Assembly (NCBI RefSeq): GCF_007858975.2
Contig: NZ_CP042220.2
Coordinates: 2,418,001-2,482,000 of the forward strand
Direction of reading: 5' to 3'
DNA length: 64,000 bases
From: Dickeya poaceiphila
GTDB taxonomy: Bacteria > Pseudomonadota > Gammaproteobacteria > Enterobacterales > Enterobacteriaceae
A program made the position numbers and the translations under genes. Below are positions 31,797 to 41,749 of the stretch, one piece after another. How positions within the stretch are numbered: position 1 is the first letter of the stretch; every line of letters begins with the position of its first letter. The notes beneath the pieces are model-generated. The model did no database searches and was not told the DNA's origin. It was given only the letters and a program-made list of their open reading frames with translations.

Positions 31797-32938
31797 GCTG
31801 CACCCTCCCCAAGACCAGACTGAATAGCTTCACCAATGGCGTCCAACGCGGCTTGCGCATCGCTGCCGCGAGCGGTAAAGCGCAGACGATGGCCACTCTT
31901 GACACCCAACGCCACCACTTTCATCAGGCTGCGTCCGTTGGCCGGTTTGCCGCTGCCATCAAGATTCGTCACCGTTATTTCGCTGGAGAACTGTTTGATA
32001 ACATTGACCAACATCGCACCAGGGCGAGCATGAAGACCGTGCTCATTACGGATGGTAAATTCCGCCACCAGCGCGTCACTCTCTTCTTCCCCTTCCACGT
32101 CCTCTTCGCTGGTCAGCAGCGCCAGCAGTGTGGCTTCGTCAGCAGACAACAGACGGTCAGCCTTGCCGGCGATCAACAACTTACTGAGATAATCCAGCGA
32201 TGCGAATACTTGTTCATCTGCGGCTGAAACCGTCAGCAACAACGCCACGTTCTCACCATCTACCGCGAAAGGTTCTGCCGGGCGGCTCACCGCCAGGGCA
32301 CTTACCAGATTGCCGTTCAGGCTGTCGCTCAGCCAGATGCCCTGCCCCAGATGGGTCGGTGTAGTGGCTACCACATGGCTGACAAAGCTGGCATCGACTG
32401 CGCCAATCTGTTGCAAACGACCGGCATTCAGCGCCTGCAACGTCATCAGGTTGTCAGTTGCCACATTCAGGCTAATTAGCGAGGTGTCAAAGCGGAATGT
32501 CCCTGCCAGTTGTTCACCCATCAATAATCCGCGCAGTTCATCTGCAGACGTGGTCGTAGCCAGTCGAGCCGCGACGCGGTCATCGCTCAGGACATGAGTC
32601 AGTTGACGCAACAGCGCCAGATGCTCGTCAGAGCGGGCTGCGATGCCCAGCACGACATATGCTGTCTGGTCTTCACCCCACGCGATCCCCTGCGGGAACT
32701 GGAACACCTGAACACCGGTTTTCTGGACCAGATCACGAGTATCGGTAGTGCCATGTGGAATGGCAATACCACTGCCAAGATAAGTCGAGGTCTGCTGTTC
32801 GCGCTGAAGCATTCCCTCAACATATCCCTCGCTTACGCAACCCGCTTCGGTCAGTGCGGCAGCCACCTGGCGGATGGCTTCGTCTTTATTACCGGCGCAA
32901 GCACCTAAATGAATATCGTGCTGTGACAACTGAAACAT
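31793..32938 (-). CDS. fruB: Fructose PTS fused EIIA-HPr protein
   Basis: 381 residues. N-terminal EIIA-Fru domain with phosphohistidine His62 in GIAIPHGT, a central M domain, and a C-terminal HPr (FPr) domain with the active His at about residue 303 in [10 protein letters not shown]. It passes phosphate from PEP to FruA. The frame runs upstream to 33007, but ATG 32936-32938 after GAGAGGAT is the family start. First gene of fruBKA, preceded by two Cra operators. Confidence 0.95.
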   Translation of the reverse strand: MFQLSQHDIHLGACAGNKDEAIRQVAAALTEAGCVSEGYVEGMLQREQQTSTYLGSGIAIPHGTTDTRDLVQKTGVQVFQFPQGIAWGEDQTAYVVLGIAARSDEHLALLRQLTHVLSDDRVAARLATTTSADELRGLLMGEQLAGTFRFDTSLISLNVATDNLMTLQALNAGRLQQIGAVDASFVSHVVATTPTHLGQGIWLSDSLNGNLVSALAVSRPAEPFAVDGENVALLLTVSAADEQVFASLDYLSKLLIAGKADRLLSADEATLLALLTSEEDVEGEEESDALVAEFTIRNEHGLHARPGAMLVNVIKQFSSEITVTNLDGSGKPANGRSLMKVVALGVKSGHRLRFTARGSDAQAALDAIGEAIQSGLGEGAA

Positions 32939-32960
32939 AATGATCCTCTCTCGCTGAACT

Positions 32961-32972
32961 TGAATCGTTTCA
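32961..32972. promoter_or_regulatory. Cra (FruR) operator, promoter-distal copy O2
   Basis: TGAATCGTTTCA is an almost perfect match to the Cra palindrome, 23 bases before the fruB start. Cra represses fruBKA until fructose 1-phosphate releases it. Confidence 0.85.
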
Positions 32973-33028
32973 GCTTTTATGAGAAATAATTTGCTGATTT
33001 TTTTCAAACCATTTCAGCAAAACGCCGC

Positions 33029-33040
33029 TGAAACGTTTCA
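33029..33040. promoter_or_regulatory. Cra (FruR) operator, O1
   Basis: TGAAACGTTTCA is a perfect palindrome of Cra type, 68 bases upstream of the other copy. A weaker half-site (ATTTCA) lies between them at about 33011-33016. The two-operator arrangement matches Escherichia fruBKA. Confidence 0.85.
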
Positions 33041-33272
33041 AAAATTCTGCGTTTTTCGGTATGTCTATGCAAGCATTCTGCATGGATGAAATGACAGATC
33101 TTAGAGGTCACGCACACTTTCGCGCTAAAATCCCACAATCGTTAACGCGTTGTCACACTGCTGCTGAATAGGTGCTGAAGAAAAAAATGGAAACTGGCTT
33201 TCGTTTCTACCTCATTGGCGTGACATAATGTGTTGTGTTTTCTTTCCGTTCTTTTTTTAACCTGAATACCGT

Positions 33273-34454
33273 ATGCCTCTTTATTCTGTTCGCTCGGCCA
33301 GACGCCTGCCAGACCTGACATCGTCGGCGTTTCTGGTGATTGCTTTTCTGACCGGAATCGCCGGCGCGTTGCAGCTCCCCACGCTCAGCCTGTTTTTATC
33401 AAACGAAGTACAGGTCCGCCCATTCATGGTTGGGTTGTTTTATACCGGCAGCGCGGTGATTGGTATCGTTGTCAGCCAAGTTCTGGCCTCTTACTCTGAT
33501 CGTCGTGGTGATCGCAAGATTCTGATACTGCAATGCTGCCTGCTGGGTGCCTTGTCCTGCCTGCTATACGCATGGAATCGCAACTACTTTGTTCTGCTGT
33601 TCGTCGGCGTACTGCTGTCGAGTTTCGGCTCCACCGCCAACCCACAGTTGTTCGCGCTGGCACGGGAACACACTGACCGGGCAGGTCGCGGCGCAGCCAT
33701 GTTCAGTTCGGTGATGCGAGCACAGATTTCACTGTCCTGGGTGATTGGACCGCCGGTCTCCTTCGCGCTGGCGCTGGGTTTCGGTTTCCCGGCAATGTAC
33801 CTGACTGCAGCCGCGGTGTTTGTCGTATGCGGACTGTTGGTGTGGCTGTTGCTGCCGTCAATGCCTAAACTCCGGGTCAAATCTGCTGCCACACTGGAAT
33901 CGCCCCGGCAAAACCGGCGCGATACGCTATTGTTATTTAGTGCCTGTACCCTAATGTGGACCTGTAACGGTATTTATCTCATCAATATGCCGTTATATCT
34001 GGTCAATGAGCTGCGGTTACCGGAAAAACTGGCCGGAGTCATGATGGGCACCGCAGCCGGACTGGAAATTCCGGTGATGTTGCTGGCAGGCTATCTGGCC
34101 AGCCGGTTAGGCAAGCGCCTGCTGATGCGTCTGGCCGTGATCGCCGGGCTAATCTTCTATGCCGGGCTGACATTGCTGAACGCGTCCTGGGCGTTGCTGG
34201 CACTGCAACTGCTGAACGCGGTTTTCATCGGTATTCTGGCCGGAATGGGAATGCTGTATTTTCAGGATCTGATGCCGGGTCAGGCGGGGGCCGCCACCAC
34301 ACTGTTCACCAATACCACCAGAGTCGGCTGGATTATTTCCGGTTCCCTGGCAGGCATGGTGGCTGAACTCTGGAGTTATCATGCCGGTTTTGTTATTGCC
34401 ATCGCCATGCTGGCCGGCGCGGCTGCCTGCATGTGGCGCATCCGCGATGTTTGA
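33273..34454 (+). CDS. setB: SetB/SotA-type sugar efflux transporter
   Basis: 393 residues, 12 membrane segments, MFS sugar efflux family. SetB exports lactose, glucose and related sugars in Escherichia; the homologous SotA was described in Erwinia chrysanthemi. Seen: GIAGALQLPTLSLFLS, YTGSAVIGIVVSQ, the MFS loop SYSDRRGDRK, FSSVMRAQISLSWVIGPP. Divergent from fruBKA exactly as in Escherichia. Start ATG at 33273; no strong ribosome site is seen. Confidence 0.9.
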   Translation: MPLYSVRSARRLPDLTSSAFLVIAFLTGIAGALQLPTLSLFLSNEVQVRPFMVGLFYTGSAVIGIVVSQVLASYSDRRGDRKILILQCCLLGALSCLLYAWNRNYFVLLFVGVLLSSFGSTANPQLFALAREHTDRAGRGAAMFSSVMRAQISLSWVIGPPVSFALALGFGFPAMYLTAAAVFVVCGLLVWLLLPSMPKLRVKSAATLESPRQNRRDTLLLFSACTLMWTCNGIYLINMPLYLVNELRLPEKLAGVMMGTAAGLEIPVMLLAGYLASRLGKRLLMRLAVIAGLIFYAGLTLLNASWALLALQLLNAVFIGILAGMGMLYFQDLMPGQAGAATTLFTNTTRVGWIISGSLAGMVAELWSYHAGFVIAIAMLAGAAACMWRIRDV

Positions 34455-34460
34455 CTGTTG

Positions 34461-34715
34461 TCAGGGTGCGGTGGTGTCCTCCAACCGGATAAGATACAAC
34501 ATCGCCTCATCACGGTGATTCCGGCACATATCGCGGCTTGGTTGCAGTCCGCGACACACCGCCGGGCGCAATGGCGAAAAGAACAGCCCACAGCGCATTC
34601 GCTCGTCCAGATGGATACAGGGTGTATTGGCTGGTTTTCCCTTCGGCATACCGGGAATCGGGCTGGAGATCGACGGCGCGATACAGCAGGCACCGCAATC
34701 AGGACGACATTCCAT
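34461..34715 (-). CDS. yeiW: YeiW, YkgJ-family cysteine cluster protein
   Basis: 84 residues, as in Escherichia. Family UPF0153 with a predicted metal or iron-sulfur cysteine cluster: [20 protein letters not shown] and [13 protein letters not shown], then PAVCRGL. Function unknown. Two ATG codons in a row begin the frame (34718 and 34715); GGAGGTCA is better spaced for the second. Convergent with setB, six bases between stops. Confidence 0.9.
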   Translation of the reverse strand: MECRPDCGACCIAPSISSPIPGMPKGKPANTPCIHLDERMRCGLFFSPLRPAVCRGLQPSRDMCRNHRDEAMLYLIRLEDTTAP

Positions 34716-34949
34716 CATTGACCTCCGGGCATTCCCGTTGCTATTTCAGGCCGCAGAGCCTAACAGGCTGCTGGCCGCAAGGCTACTACATTACATCGTT
34801 ACTAACGTCGTTTTGATTAACATCGTTCTCACTGCCTTATTGGCAGTTTGTTTCGCCACTGGCAGCCACAAATCCCACTTGCCTGAATCCATCCTGACGA
34901 GTAACGTGTCGCCACAAAAATTTCTCTTCTTTTATTTAAGGTATGTTTC

Positions 34950-35522
34950 ATGGCAAGAGCAAATGAGATCAAACGCGGCATGGCCGTTAACTACAACGGT
35001 AAATTGCTGCTGGTAAAAGATATCGATATTCAAAGTCCCAGTGCTCGCGGCGCCAGTACGCTATACAAAATGCGTTTTTCCGATGTTCGTACCGGCCTGA
35101 AAGTAGAAGAACGTTTCAAGGGTGATGACATTCTGGACACCATCACCCTAACCCGCCGTTCCGTTACTTTCTCCTATATTGATGGCGACGAGTACATCTT
35201 TATGGACGAGGAAGACTACACCCCGTATACCTTCAAGAAAGATCAGATCGAAGACGAACTACTGTTCCTTCCCGAAGGCGGTATGCCGGGTATTCAGGTA
35301 TTAACCATGGACGGGCAGTTGCTGGCCCTGGAACTGCCGCAGACGGTTGATCTGGAAATCGTGGAAACCGCGCCGGGCATCAAAGGGGCATCCGCCAGCG
35401 CCCGCAACAAACCCGCTACACTGACTACCGGCCTGATCATTCATGTTCCGGAATACCTGAGCGCCGGTGAAAAAATTCGTATTCATATTCCTGAGCGCCG
35501 CTATATGGGTCGTGCGGACTGA
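34950..35522 (+). CDS. yeiP: Elongation factor P-like protein YeiP (EfpL)
   Basis: 190 residues, three beta-barrel domains. EF-P paralogue that binds between the P and E sites of stalled ribosomes. Seen: N-terminal [20 protein letters not shown], and the middle [12 protein letters not shown] loop, where EF-P has its modified lysine region; the arginine in SARGAS marks the YeiP subfamily, which is not lysylated. OB domain ends YMGRAD. ATG 34950; upstream AAGGTATG. Confidence 0.94.
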   Translation: MARANEIKRGMAVNYNGKLLLVKDIDIQSPSARGASTLYKMRFSDVRTGLKVEERFKGDDILDTITLTRRSVTFSYIDGDEYIFMDEEDYTPYTFKKDQIEDELLFLPEGGMPGIQVLTMDGQLLALELPQTVDLEIVETAPGIKGASASARNKPATLTTGLIIHVPEYLSAGEKIRIHIPERRYMGRAD

Positions 35523-35542
35523 TTATCACCGCGGATACTACC

Positions 35543-35571
35543 TGCGTCTGGCACCACGCCAGACGCATTTC
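35543..35571 (+). terminator. Terminator after yeiP
   Basis: TGCGTCTGGC (35543-35552) pairs with GCCAGACGCA (35558-35567), loop ACCAC, then TTTCT. Short T-tract, moderate terminator, 20 bases past the stop. Confidence 0.6.
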
Positions 35572-35592
35572 TGCTGACGTAAGGAGGTTCCT

Positions 35593-36570
35593 GTGCTGAC
35601 GAAAGTAAACCTGATCACCGGCTTTCTCGGTAGCGGCAAAACCACCACCATCAGGCACCTGCTCGCGGGTAAGCCCGAAGAAGAAACCTGGGCGGTACTG
35701 GTCAATGAGTTCGGTGAAATCGGCATCGACGGCGCATTGTTGAGCGACACGGGCGCACTGCTCAAAGAAATTCCCGGCGGCTGTATGTGCTGTGTCAACG
35801 GTCTGCCGATGCAGGTGGGACTCAACATGCTGTTGCAGAAAAAACCCCACCGGTTACTGATTGAACCCACCGGGTTGGGGCATCCAAAGCAGATTCTTAC
35901 GTTACTGACCTCGCAAGCCTATCAACCGTGGCTTCAGTTGCAGGCTACGCTGTGTTTGCTGGATGCGCGTCAGCTTAGCGACAGCCGCTACACCGACAAT
36001 GAAAACTTCCGTGATCAGCTCGCCGCTGCTGACATCATCATCGCCAATAAGGAAGATACCTGGCAGGCAAGTGACCGCGACGCGCTGCAACACTGGTATC
36101 AACAGCAGGGTCAGGCTCGCCGCCTGATCACGGTGTCTCAGGGGCAGTTGGATACGGCTGTGCTGGAGTTGCCGCGAGAAAATCACGCCGTTCTGCCGGA
36201 TGCCCGTCATCATCATCACGACACGCCAGCCAAAACCGGCCTGGCCGCACTAAAACTAACCGGTCGGGAAAGCTGGCGTCGGGCATTGAATCAAGGCCAG
36301 GGCTATTACGCCTGCGGCTGGATTTTCGATAGCGAGACGCAATTCAACACCACCAGTCTGCTTGACTGGGTGCGTCTGGCACCGGTAAGCCGTGTTAAGG
36401 GCGTGATGCGTATCCCGGAAGGCACGCTGGTAGTCAACCGTCAGGGGTTCGACCTGCGCATTGAAACGCAACCCGCTTCACCGCCGGACAGCCGTATAGA
36501 AATCATTAATGAGTCTGAAGCGGAATGGAACACACTGCAAAAGCAGTTGCTAAATGCCCGTTTAATGTAA
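35593..36570 (+). CDS. yeiR: YeiR, G3E-family zinc-binding GTPase
   Basis: 325 residues of the COG0523/CobW G3E family. Seen: Walker A GFLGSGKTT near residue 10, VNEFGEIGIDG switch, metal-binding CXCC motif in GGCMCC, nucleotide site NKED, and a His-rich stretch HHHHD around residue 202 that may bind zinc. Escherichia YeiR is a Zn-binding GTPase linked to zinc or cadmium homeostasis. ATG? The first codon is GTG at 35593 after AAGGAGG. Same order yeiP-yeiR as Escherichia once yeiQ is left out. Confidence 0.9.
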   Translation: MLTKVNLITGFLGSGKTTTIRHLLAGKPEEETWAVLVNEFGEIGIDGALLSDTGALLKEIPGGCMCCVNGLPMQVGLNMLLQKKPHRLLIEPTGLGHPKQILTLLTSQAYQPWLQLQATLCLLDARQLSDSRYTDNENFRDQLAAADIIIANKEDTWQASDRDALQHWYQQQGQARRLITVSQGQLDTAVLELPRENHAVLPDARHHHHDTPAKTGLAALKLTGRESWRRALNQGQGYYACGWIFDSETQFNTTSLLDWVRLAPVSRVKGVMRIPEGTLVVNRQGFDLRIETQPASPPDSRIEIINESEAEWNTLQKQLLNARLM

Positions 36571-36986
36571 GTAGCATAAGTAGTTATACGCCGCTGACGC
36601 AGGAGATAACCAGTCAGAATGTCTGACAACGCGCCATAGTCTCGGTTATGTCTCGTCCTGCTCGCTTGCTGCAGATTTTTATAGGGTTGATGTGAGAGAT
36701 TTCATCACGAAATCATATCAACAAAAAAGACAAAAAAACTCGCAATCTGTTTTTCGTTAAGGTATGGTCGTCGAGGTCCATAATTTATGGGTAGACATCC
36801 GGCCAGTCAAATAACCGTTGCCACACCAGTAATAATGTGCGGTGTTGCACAAATCGGCTGATGAATAATTGTCCCATTAAAAGTAGTGTTTTAGTCTGAC
36901 ACACGTTTTGTTTGCCGTAGATACAGCGTTCATAAACACAGCGATAACGATTGAATCGTTAAGGACATCAAGGGAACATAACAACA
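36571..36986. other. Intergenic region between yeiR and mepS
   Basis: No gene in about 415 bases; Escherichia lpxT is absent here. A GATTTCATCACGAAATC hairpin-like sequence lies near 36697-36713, and the AT-rich part before mepS should carry its promoter. Confidence 0.5.
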
Positions 36987-37562
36987 ATGGTCAAATCTCA
37001 ACCGACTCTGAGATATATCTGGCGGGCTTTGCCTGCTATGGCAGTAGCGATAGCGCTTTCTGCCTGTACCAACAATACTGCAAATCTTAATAATCAAACT
37101 GATAGGCATGTGGTTAACGGTGGTGACCCTTCACTACAAGCCTCTCAGGATGAATTCGAAGCGATGGTTCGCAACGTGGAAGTTAAATCCAGGTTGCTTG
37201 AGCAATATGCTAGCTGGAAAGGCGTACGCTATCGTCTCGGCGGCGACAGCCGCAAAGGTATTGATTGCTCTGGTTTCGTTCAGCGCACCTTCCGTGAACA
37301 ATTCGGTATGGATTTACCGCGTTCCAGCTACGAACAGAAAGATATCGGCGTTCAAATCCAGCGCAATAGCTTACGCCCAGGCGACCTTGTTGTATTCCAT
37401 GCCGGTTCTACTGGCCGTCACATGGGAATTTACCTCGGTAACCAGCAGTTCGTTCATGCTTCCACCAGCATCGGTGTGACGATTTCCAGCATGGATGACA
37501 GCTACTGGAAATCACGTTACCGTGAAGCGCGCCGCGTGCTGAAACAAGGTCCGCACAGCTGA
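36987..37562 (+). CDS. mepS: MepS (Spr), murein DD-endopeptidase lipoprotein
   Basis: 191 residues. Outer-membrane lipoprotein that cuts D-Ala-mDAP cross-links and allows cell-wall growth. Signal peptide with lipobox LSAC, lipidated Cys27; NlpC/P60 domain about 68-188 with Cys94 in GIDCSGF, His145 in GRHMGIYLG and His157 in QQFVHAST as the catalytic triad. In Escherichia it is degraded by the NlpI-Prc system. Start ATG 36987; strong terminator follows. Confidence 0.95.
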   Translation: MVKSQPTLRYIWRALPAMAVAIALSACTNNTANLNNQTDRHVVNGGDPSLQASQDEFEAMVRNVEVKSRLLEQYASWKGVRYRLGGDSRKGIDCSGFVQRTFREQFGMDLPRSSYEQKDIGVQIQRNSLRPGDLVVFHAGSTGRHMGIYLGNQQFVHASTSIGVTISSMDDSYWKSRYREARRVLKQGPHS

Positions 37563-37597
37563 TTTTATTTTTCCTTGATGTTATCTAAAGAAATTCG

Positions 37598-37630
37598 AAA
37601 CGCCGCTCGTCAGACAGCGGCGTTTTTTTA
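37598..37630 (+). terminator. Terminator of mepS
   Basis: AACGCCGCT (37599-37607) pairs with AGCGGCGTT (37616-37624), followed by TTTTTTA. Confidence 0.92.
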
Positions 37631-37807
37631 TTGCTTATTTATGCCAATAACCATCTGGGCCGATTAACAGTAGGTTTGAGGTCTTATTCATGGTAAAACA
37701 GAGCGCCATATCGTCCGGCATCACGATTATCAGGAATTTCAGGCACTTTCTCCGGTAACCTGCTGTTCACACGGAGAAACAGAGATTATCAGGAGGCTGT
37801 CATCTCG

Positions 37808-39619
37808 ATGTTTACTCGTGCAATTATCGCCATCTTGCTGTCTGCCTGCACCTGGCTCGCCCATGCCGAGCCGACCATATTACAGACTTATGCGTTTGCC
37901 ACTCTCGGCGAACCGAAATATCAGCAGAATTTCACCCATTACGACTACACCAATCCATCAGCCCCCAAAGGCGGTAAAGTTACCTTTAGCGCGCTGGGTA
38001 CCTTCGATAATTTTAACCGTTTTGCGTTGCGTGGCCTGGCTGCCGCTCGCACTGAAAGCCTCTACGATTCGTTATATGTCAGCTCGGAAGACGAACCGGG
38101 CAGTTACTACCCACTGATTGCGCTTGCCGCACGCTATGCCAGTGATTACAGCTGGATAGAAGTGGACATGAATCCTGCTGCGCATTTCCATGATGGCACG
38201 CCGGTTACCGCCGATGACGTCGCGTTCACGTTTACTATGTTTATGACACAGGGTGTGCCACAGTTCCGCCTGTACTACAAAGGCACCGAAGCCAGCGTGA
38301 TTAACCCACACCGGGTACGCTTTACCTTCCCTGCCCCAGACAAAGAAAAAATGCTGGGGATGTTAACGCTGCCGGTCATGCCGGAGAAATTCTGGCGTGA
38401 CCACAAACTCAGCGACCCGCTAAGCACGCCTCCGCTGGCCAGCGGTCCCTATCGCATCACCGATTACCGTATGGGCCAGTACGTGATTTATTCCCGCGTA
38501 ACCGACTACTGGGCGGCCAATCTGCCGGTCAACCGCGGTCGCTACAACTTTGACCAGTTACGTTACGACTATTATCTGGACGACAGTGTCGCGCTGGAAG
38601 CCTTCAAAGCCGGGGCATTCGATTTGCGTATTGAGGGTTCACCTAAAAACTGGGCAACCCAGTACGAAGGCGGCAATTTTGCACGTGGTTACATTCTGAA
38701 GAAAGATGAGACCAACCAGGCAGCGCAAGATACCCGCTGGCTGGTATTTAACATTCAACGACCACAGTTTAGTGATCGCCGGGTGCGTCAGGCACTGGCT
38801 ATCGCCTTTGACTTCAACTGGATGAACAAGGCACTGTTTTTTAGCAGCTATCAGCGCCCCTACAGCTTTTTCCAGAACACCGAGTACGCCGCACAGGGGA
38901 TGCCATCAGCAGCAGAACTGGCCTGGTTGACGCCGCTGAAAGATAACCTTCCTGCGGAGGTCTTTGGTCCGGCATACCGCCCGGAGGAGTCCGATGGCAG
39001 CGGTTATGACCGCGCTGGTCTGCTTAACGCGCTGCAACTGCTGCAACAGGCAGGTTGGGAATTGAAAAATCAGGTGCTGGTGAATAAAAAAACCGGTCAG
39101 CCGTTCCGCTTCGAACTGTTGCTGCCAAGCGCCGCTAACTCTATCTACGTATTACCGTTCCAGCATAGTCTGGCACGGCTCGGCATCCACATGGAGGTAC
39201 GTAGCGTTGACAGTCCGCAATTCAATAACCGGTTTCGCAAGCGCGATTTCGATATGATCCCGAAGCTATACCCGGCGATGCCTTACCCCAGTTCAGATCT
39301 GGCCATCAGTTGGAGTTCCGGATATATCAACTCCTCCTATAACTCGCCGGGGGTGCAGGATGCCGCTATCGATCAGTTGATTGACAACATCATTCGCCAT
39401 CAGGGCGACAAAACAGCGCTATTGTCGCTGGGTTCGGCGTTAGACCGGGTTCTGACCTGGAACCAGTTCGCCATACCGATGTGGTATTCCAATCACGATC
39501 GTTTCGCCTACTGGAACAAATTCGCCATGCCGGCAACCCGCCCGGCCTATACGCTGGGCATCGACAGTTGGTGGTATGACGCAGCTAAAGCAGCCACCCT
39601 GCCGGCAGCGCGTCAATAA
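37808..39619 (+). CDS. yejA: YejA, periplasmic oligopeptide/microcin C binding protein
   Basis: 603 residues, family 5 extracellular solute-binding protein. A cleavable signal peptide (MFTRAIIAILLSACTWLAHA) is predicted. First gene of yejABEF, an importer for oligopeptides that also takes up microcin C in Escherichia. Seen: HYDYTNPSAPKGGKV near the mature N terminus, SGPYRITDYRMGQYV, RDFDMI and a closing GIDSWWYD. AGGAGG lies 12 bases before ATG 37808, slightly long spacing. Downstream yejB starts after nine bases. Confidence 0.95.
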   Translation: MFTRAIIAILLSACTWLAHAEPTILQTYAFATLGEPKYQQNFTHYDYTNPSAPKGGKVTFSALGTFDNFNRFALRGLAAARTESLYDSLYVSSEDEPGSYYPLIALAARYASDYSWIEVDMNPAAHFHDGTPVTADDVAFTFTMFMTQGVPQFRLYYKGTEASVINPHRVRFTFPAPDKEKMLGMLTLPVMPEKFWRDHKLSDPLSTPPLASGPYRITDYRMGQYVIYSRVTDYWAANLPVNRGRYNFDQLRYDYYLDDSVALEAFKAGAFDLRIEGSPKNWATQYEGGNFARGYILKKDETNQAAQDTRWLVFNIQRPQFSDRRVRQALAIAFDFNWMNKALFFSSYQRPYSFFQNTEYAAQGMPSAAELAWLTPLKDNLPAEVFGPAYRPEESDGSGYDRAGLLNALQLLQQAGWELKNQVLVNKKTGQPFRFELLLPSAANSIYVLPFQHSLARLGIHMEVRSVDSPQFNNRFRKRDFDMIPKLYPAMPYPSSDLAISWSSGYINSSYNSPGVQDAAIDQLIDNIIRHQGDKTALLSLGSALDRVLTWNQFAIPMWYSNHDRFAYWNKFAMPATRPAYTLGIDSWWYDAAKAATLPAARQ

Positions 39620-39628
39620 GGAGCCGAT

Positions 39629-40726
39629 GTGGGAACTTACCTATTACGTCGATTATTACTGGTGATCCCCACGCTATGGGCCATCATCACCATCAACTTT
39701 TTTATTGTGCAAATCGCACCGGGCGGCCCGGTCGATCAAGCCATTGCGTCGATTGAAATGGGCAAAAGTAGCGGCTTCGGTGCTGGCGGAAACGACGGCG
39801 GTGGGCTGGCGCGTGGACCGGGCGGCGGTAAACCATCGGTGGAAAACACCTATCGCGGCGCCCGTGGGCTGGACCCGGAAGTGATCGAGGAAATCACCAA
39901 ACGCTACGGGTTTGATAAACCGCTGCACGAGCGCTACTTCAAACTGCTTTGGGATTATGTTCGGTTTGACTTCGGCAACAGCCTGTTTCGCGGTTCATCA
40001 GTCATTGCATTGATTAAAGCGAGTATGCCGGTTTCGATATCACTGGGGTTGTGGAGCACGCTGATTATCTATCTGGTGTCGATCCCGCTCGGCATTAAGA
40101 AGGCGGTGCGTACCGGCTCGGCTTTTGATGTTTGGAGCAGTACACTGATTATTGTCGGTTATGCCATTCCCGCATTCCTGTTCGCTATTTTGCTGATCGT
40201 ACTGTTCGCTGGCGGCAGCTACCTCGACTGGTTCCCGCTGCGTGGGCTGATATCGCCGAATTTCGACAGCCTGTCCTGGTTTGACAAAATTACCGATTAT
40301 CTGTGGCACATCGCGTTGCCGGTGCTGGCGACGGTCATTGGCGGTTTCGCCACCTTGACCATGTTAACCAAGAATTCGTTTCTGGATGAAATCAGCAAAC
40401 AATACGTGATCACCGCCCGCGCCAAAGGACTGGATGAGAAACGGATTCTCTACCGCCACGTGTTTCGCAACGCCATGTTATTAGTAATAGCCGGTTTCCC
40501 CGCCACCTTCATCAGCATGTTCTTTACCGGCTCGCTGCTGATTGAGGTCATGTTCTCCCTCAATGGCCTTGGCCTGCTGGGATACGACGCCACCTTACAA
40601 CGCGATTACCCGGTGATGTTCGGTACGCTGTACATTTTTACCCTCATCGGCCTGCTGCTGAATATTCTCAGCGACATGACCTATACGTTGGTTGACCCAC
40701 GTATCGACTTCGAGGAGCGCCAATGA
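39629..40726 (+). CDS. yejB: YejB, ABC peptide transporter permease
   Basis: 365 residues, DppB-type permease. N-terminal membrane anchor [19 protein letters not shown], a Gly-rich periplasmic loop (about 45-75), then five more membrane segments. The EAA loop reads [27 protein letters not shown]. Starts with GTG after AAGGAG. Overlaps yejE by four bases. Confidence 0.95.
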   Translation: MGTYLLRRLLLVIPTLWAIITINFFIVQIAPGGPVDQAIASIEMGKSSGFGAGGNDGGGLARGPGGGKPSVENTYRGARGLDPEVIEEITKRYGFDKPLHERYFKLLWDYVRFDFGNSLFRGSSVIALIKASMPVSISLGLWSTLIIYLVSIPLGIKKAVRTGSAFDVWSSTLIIVGYAIPAFLFAILLIVLFAGGSYLDWFPLRGLISPNFDSLSWFDKITDYLWHIALPVLATVIGGFATLTMLTKNSFLDEISKQYVITARAKGLDEKRILYRHVFRNAMLLVIAGFPATFISMFFTGSLLIEVMFSLNGLGLLGYDATLQRDYPVMFGTLYIFTLIGLLLNILSDMTYTLVDPRIDFEERQ

Positions 40727-41748
40727 GCCGTCTAAGCCCGATTAATCAGGTGCGCTGGGCGCGCTTTCGCGCTAATCGTCGCGGCTACTGGGCGCTATGG
40801 GTTTTTCTGGCGCTGTTTGTCGTTACGCTGTGTTCCGAGTTGATCGCCAACGATAAGCCGCTGCTGGTACGTTACAATGGACAGTGGTACGCACCGTTCA
40901 TGGTGGATTACAGCGAAACCACTTTCGGTGGTCAGTTGGCGACACCGGCTGATTACCGCGACCCCTGGCTGGCGCAGCGTCTGGAACAAGGCGGCTGGGC
41001 ACTGTGGCCGCTGATTCACTACCGCTACGACACCATCAATTACGCCACTCAGAGTGCGTTTCCGTCGCCGCCGTCTCACCAGAACCTGCTCGGTACTGAC
41101 AGCCAGGGGCGTGACGTGCTGGCGCAAGTGCTTTATGGCTTTCGTATTTCCATTCTGTTCGGACTGGCGTTAACGCTGCTGTCAAGCCTGATTGGTATCG
41201 TGGTAGGTGCTTCTCAGGGGTATTACGGCGGACGTGTCGATCTGTGGGGACAACGCGTTATCGAAGTCTGGTCCGGAATGCCGACGCTATTCCTGATTAT
41301 CCTGCTCTCCAGTGTGATTCAGCCAAATTTCTGGTGGCTGTTAGGCATTACAGTGCTGTTTGGTTGGATGGCGCTGGTCGGTGTGGTGCGGGCGGAGTTT
41401 CTGCGTACCCGCAATTTCGACTATATCCGTGCCGCACAGGCGATGGGCGTGAGTGATCGGTCAATCATGTTTCGTTGCATGTTACCCAACGCGATGGTCG
41501 CCACCCTCACCTACCTGCCGTTTATTTTGTGTGGTTCCATCACTACCCTGACCTCGCTCGATTTTCTGGGCTTTGGTCTGCCGATGGGTTCTGCTTCGCT
41601 CGGTGGACTGTTGCTGGAAGGGAAAAACAACCTGCAGGCGCCGTGGCTTGGCATCACGGTCTTTATGGTGCTGGCGGTAGTGTTATCACTGCTTATTTTT
41701 ATTGGCGAAGCGGTCCGCGACGCCTTTGACCCAGGCAAGGCGCATTGA
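40723..41748 (+). CDS. yejE: YejE, ABC peptide transporter permease
   Basis: 341 residues, DppC-type permease. Seen: [26 protein letters not shown] region [20 protein letters not shown], and [16 protein letters not shown]. Long periplasmic loop after TM1 with GQWYAPF, typical of YejE. ATG overlaps the yejB stop. Confidence 0.95.
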   Translation: MSRLSPINQVRWARFRANRRGYWALWVFLALFVVTLCSELIANDKPLLVRYNGQWYAPFMVDYSETTFGGQLATPADYRDPWLAQRLEQGGWALWPLIHYRYDTINYATQSAFPSPPSHQNLLGTDSQGRDVLAQVLYGFRISILFGLALTLLSSLIGIVVGASQGYYGGRVDLWGQRVIEVWSGMPTLFLIILLSSVIQPNFWWLLGITVLFGWMALVGVVRAEFLRTRNFDYIRAAQAMGVSDRSIMFRCMLPNAMVATLTYLPFILCGSITTLTSLDFLGFGLPMGSASLGGLLLEGKNNLQAPWLGITVFMVLAVVLSLLIFIGEAVRDAFDPGKAH

Positions 41749-41749
41749 T

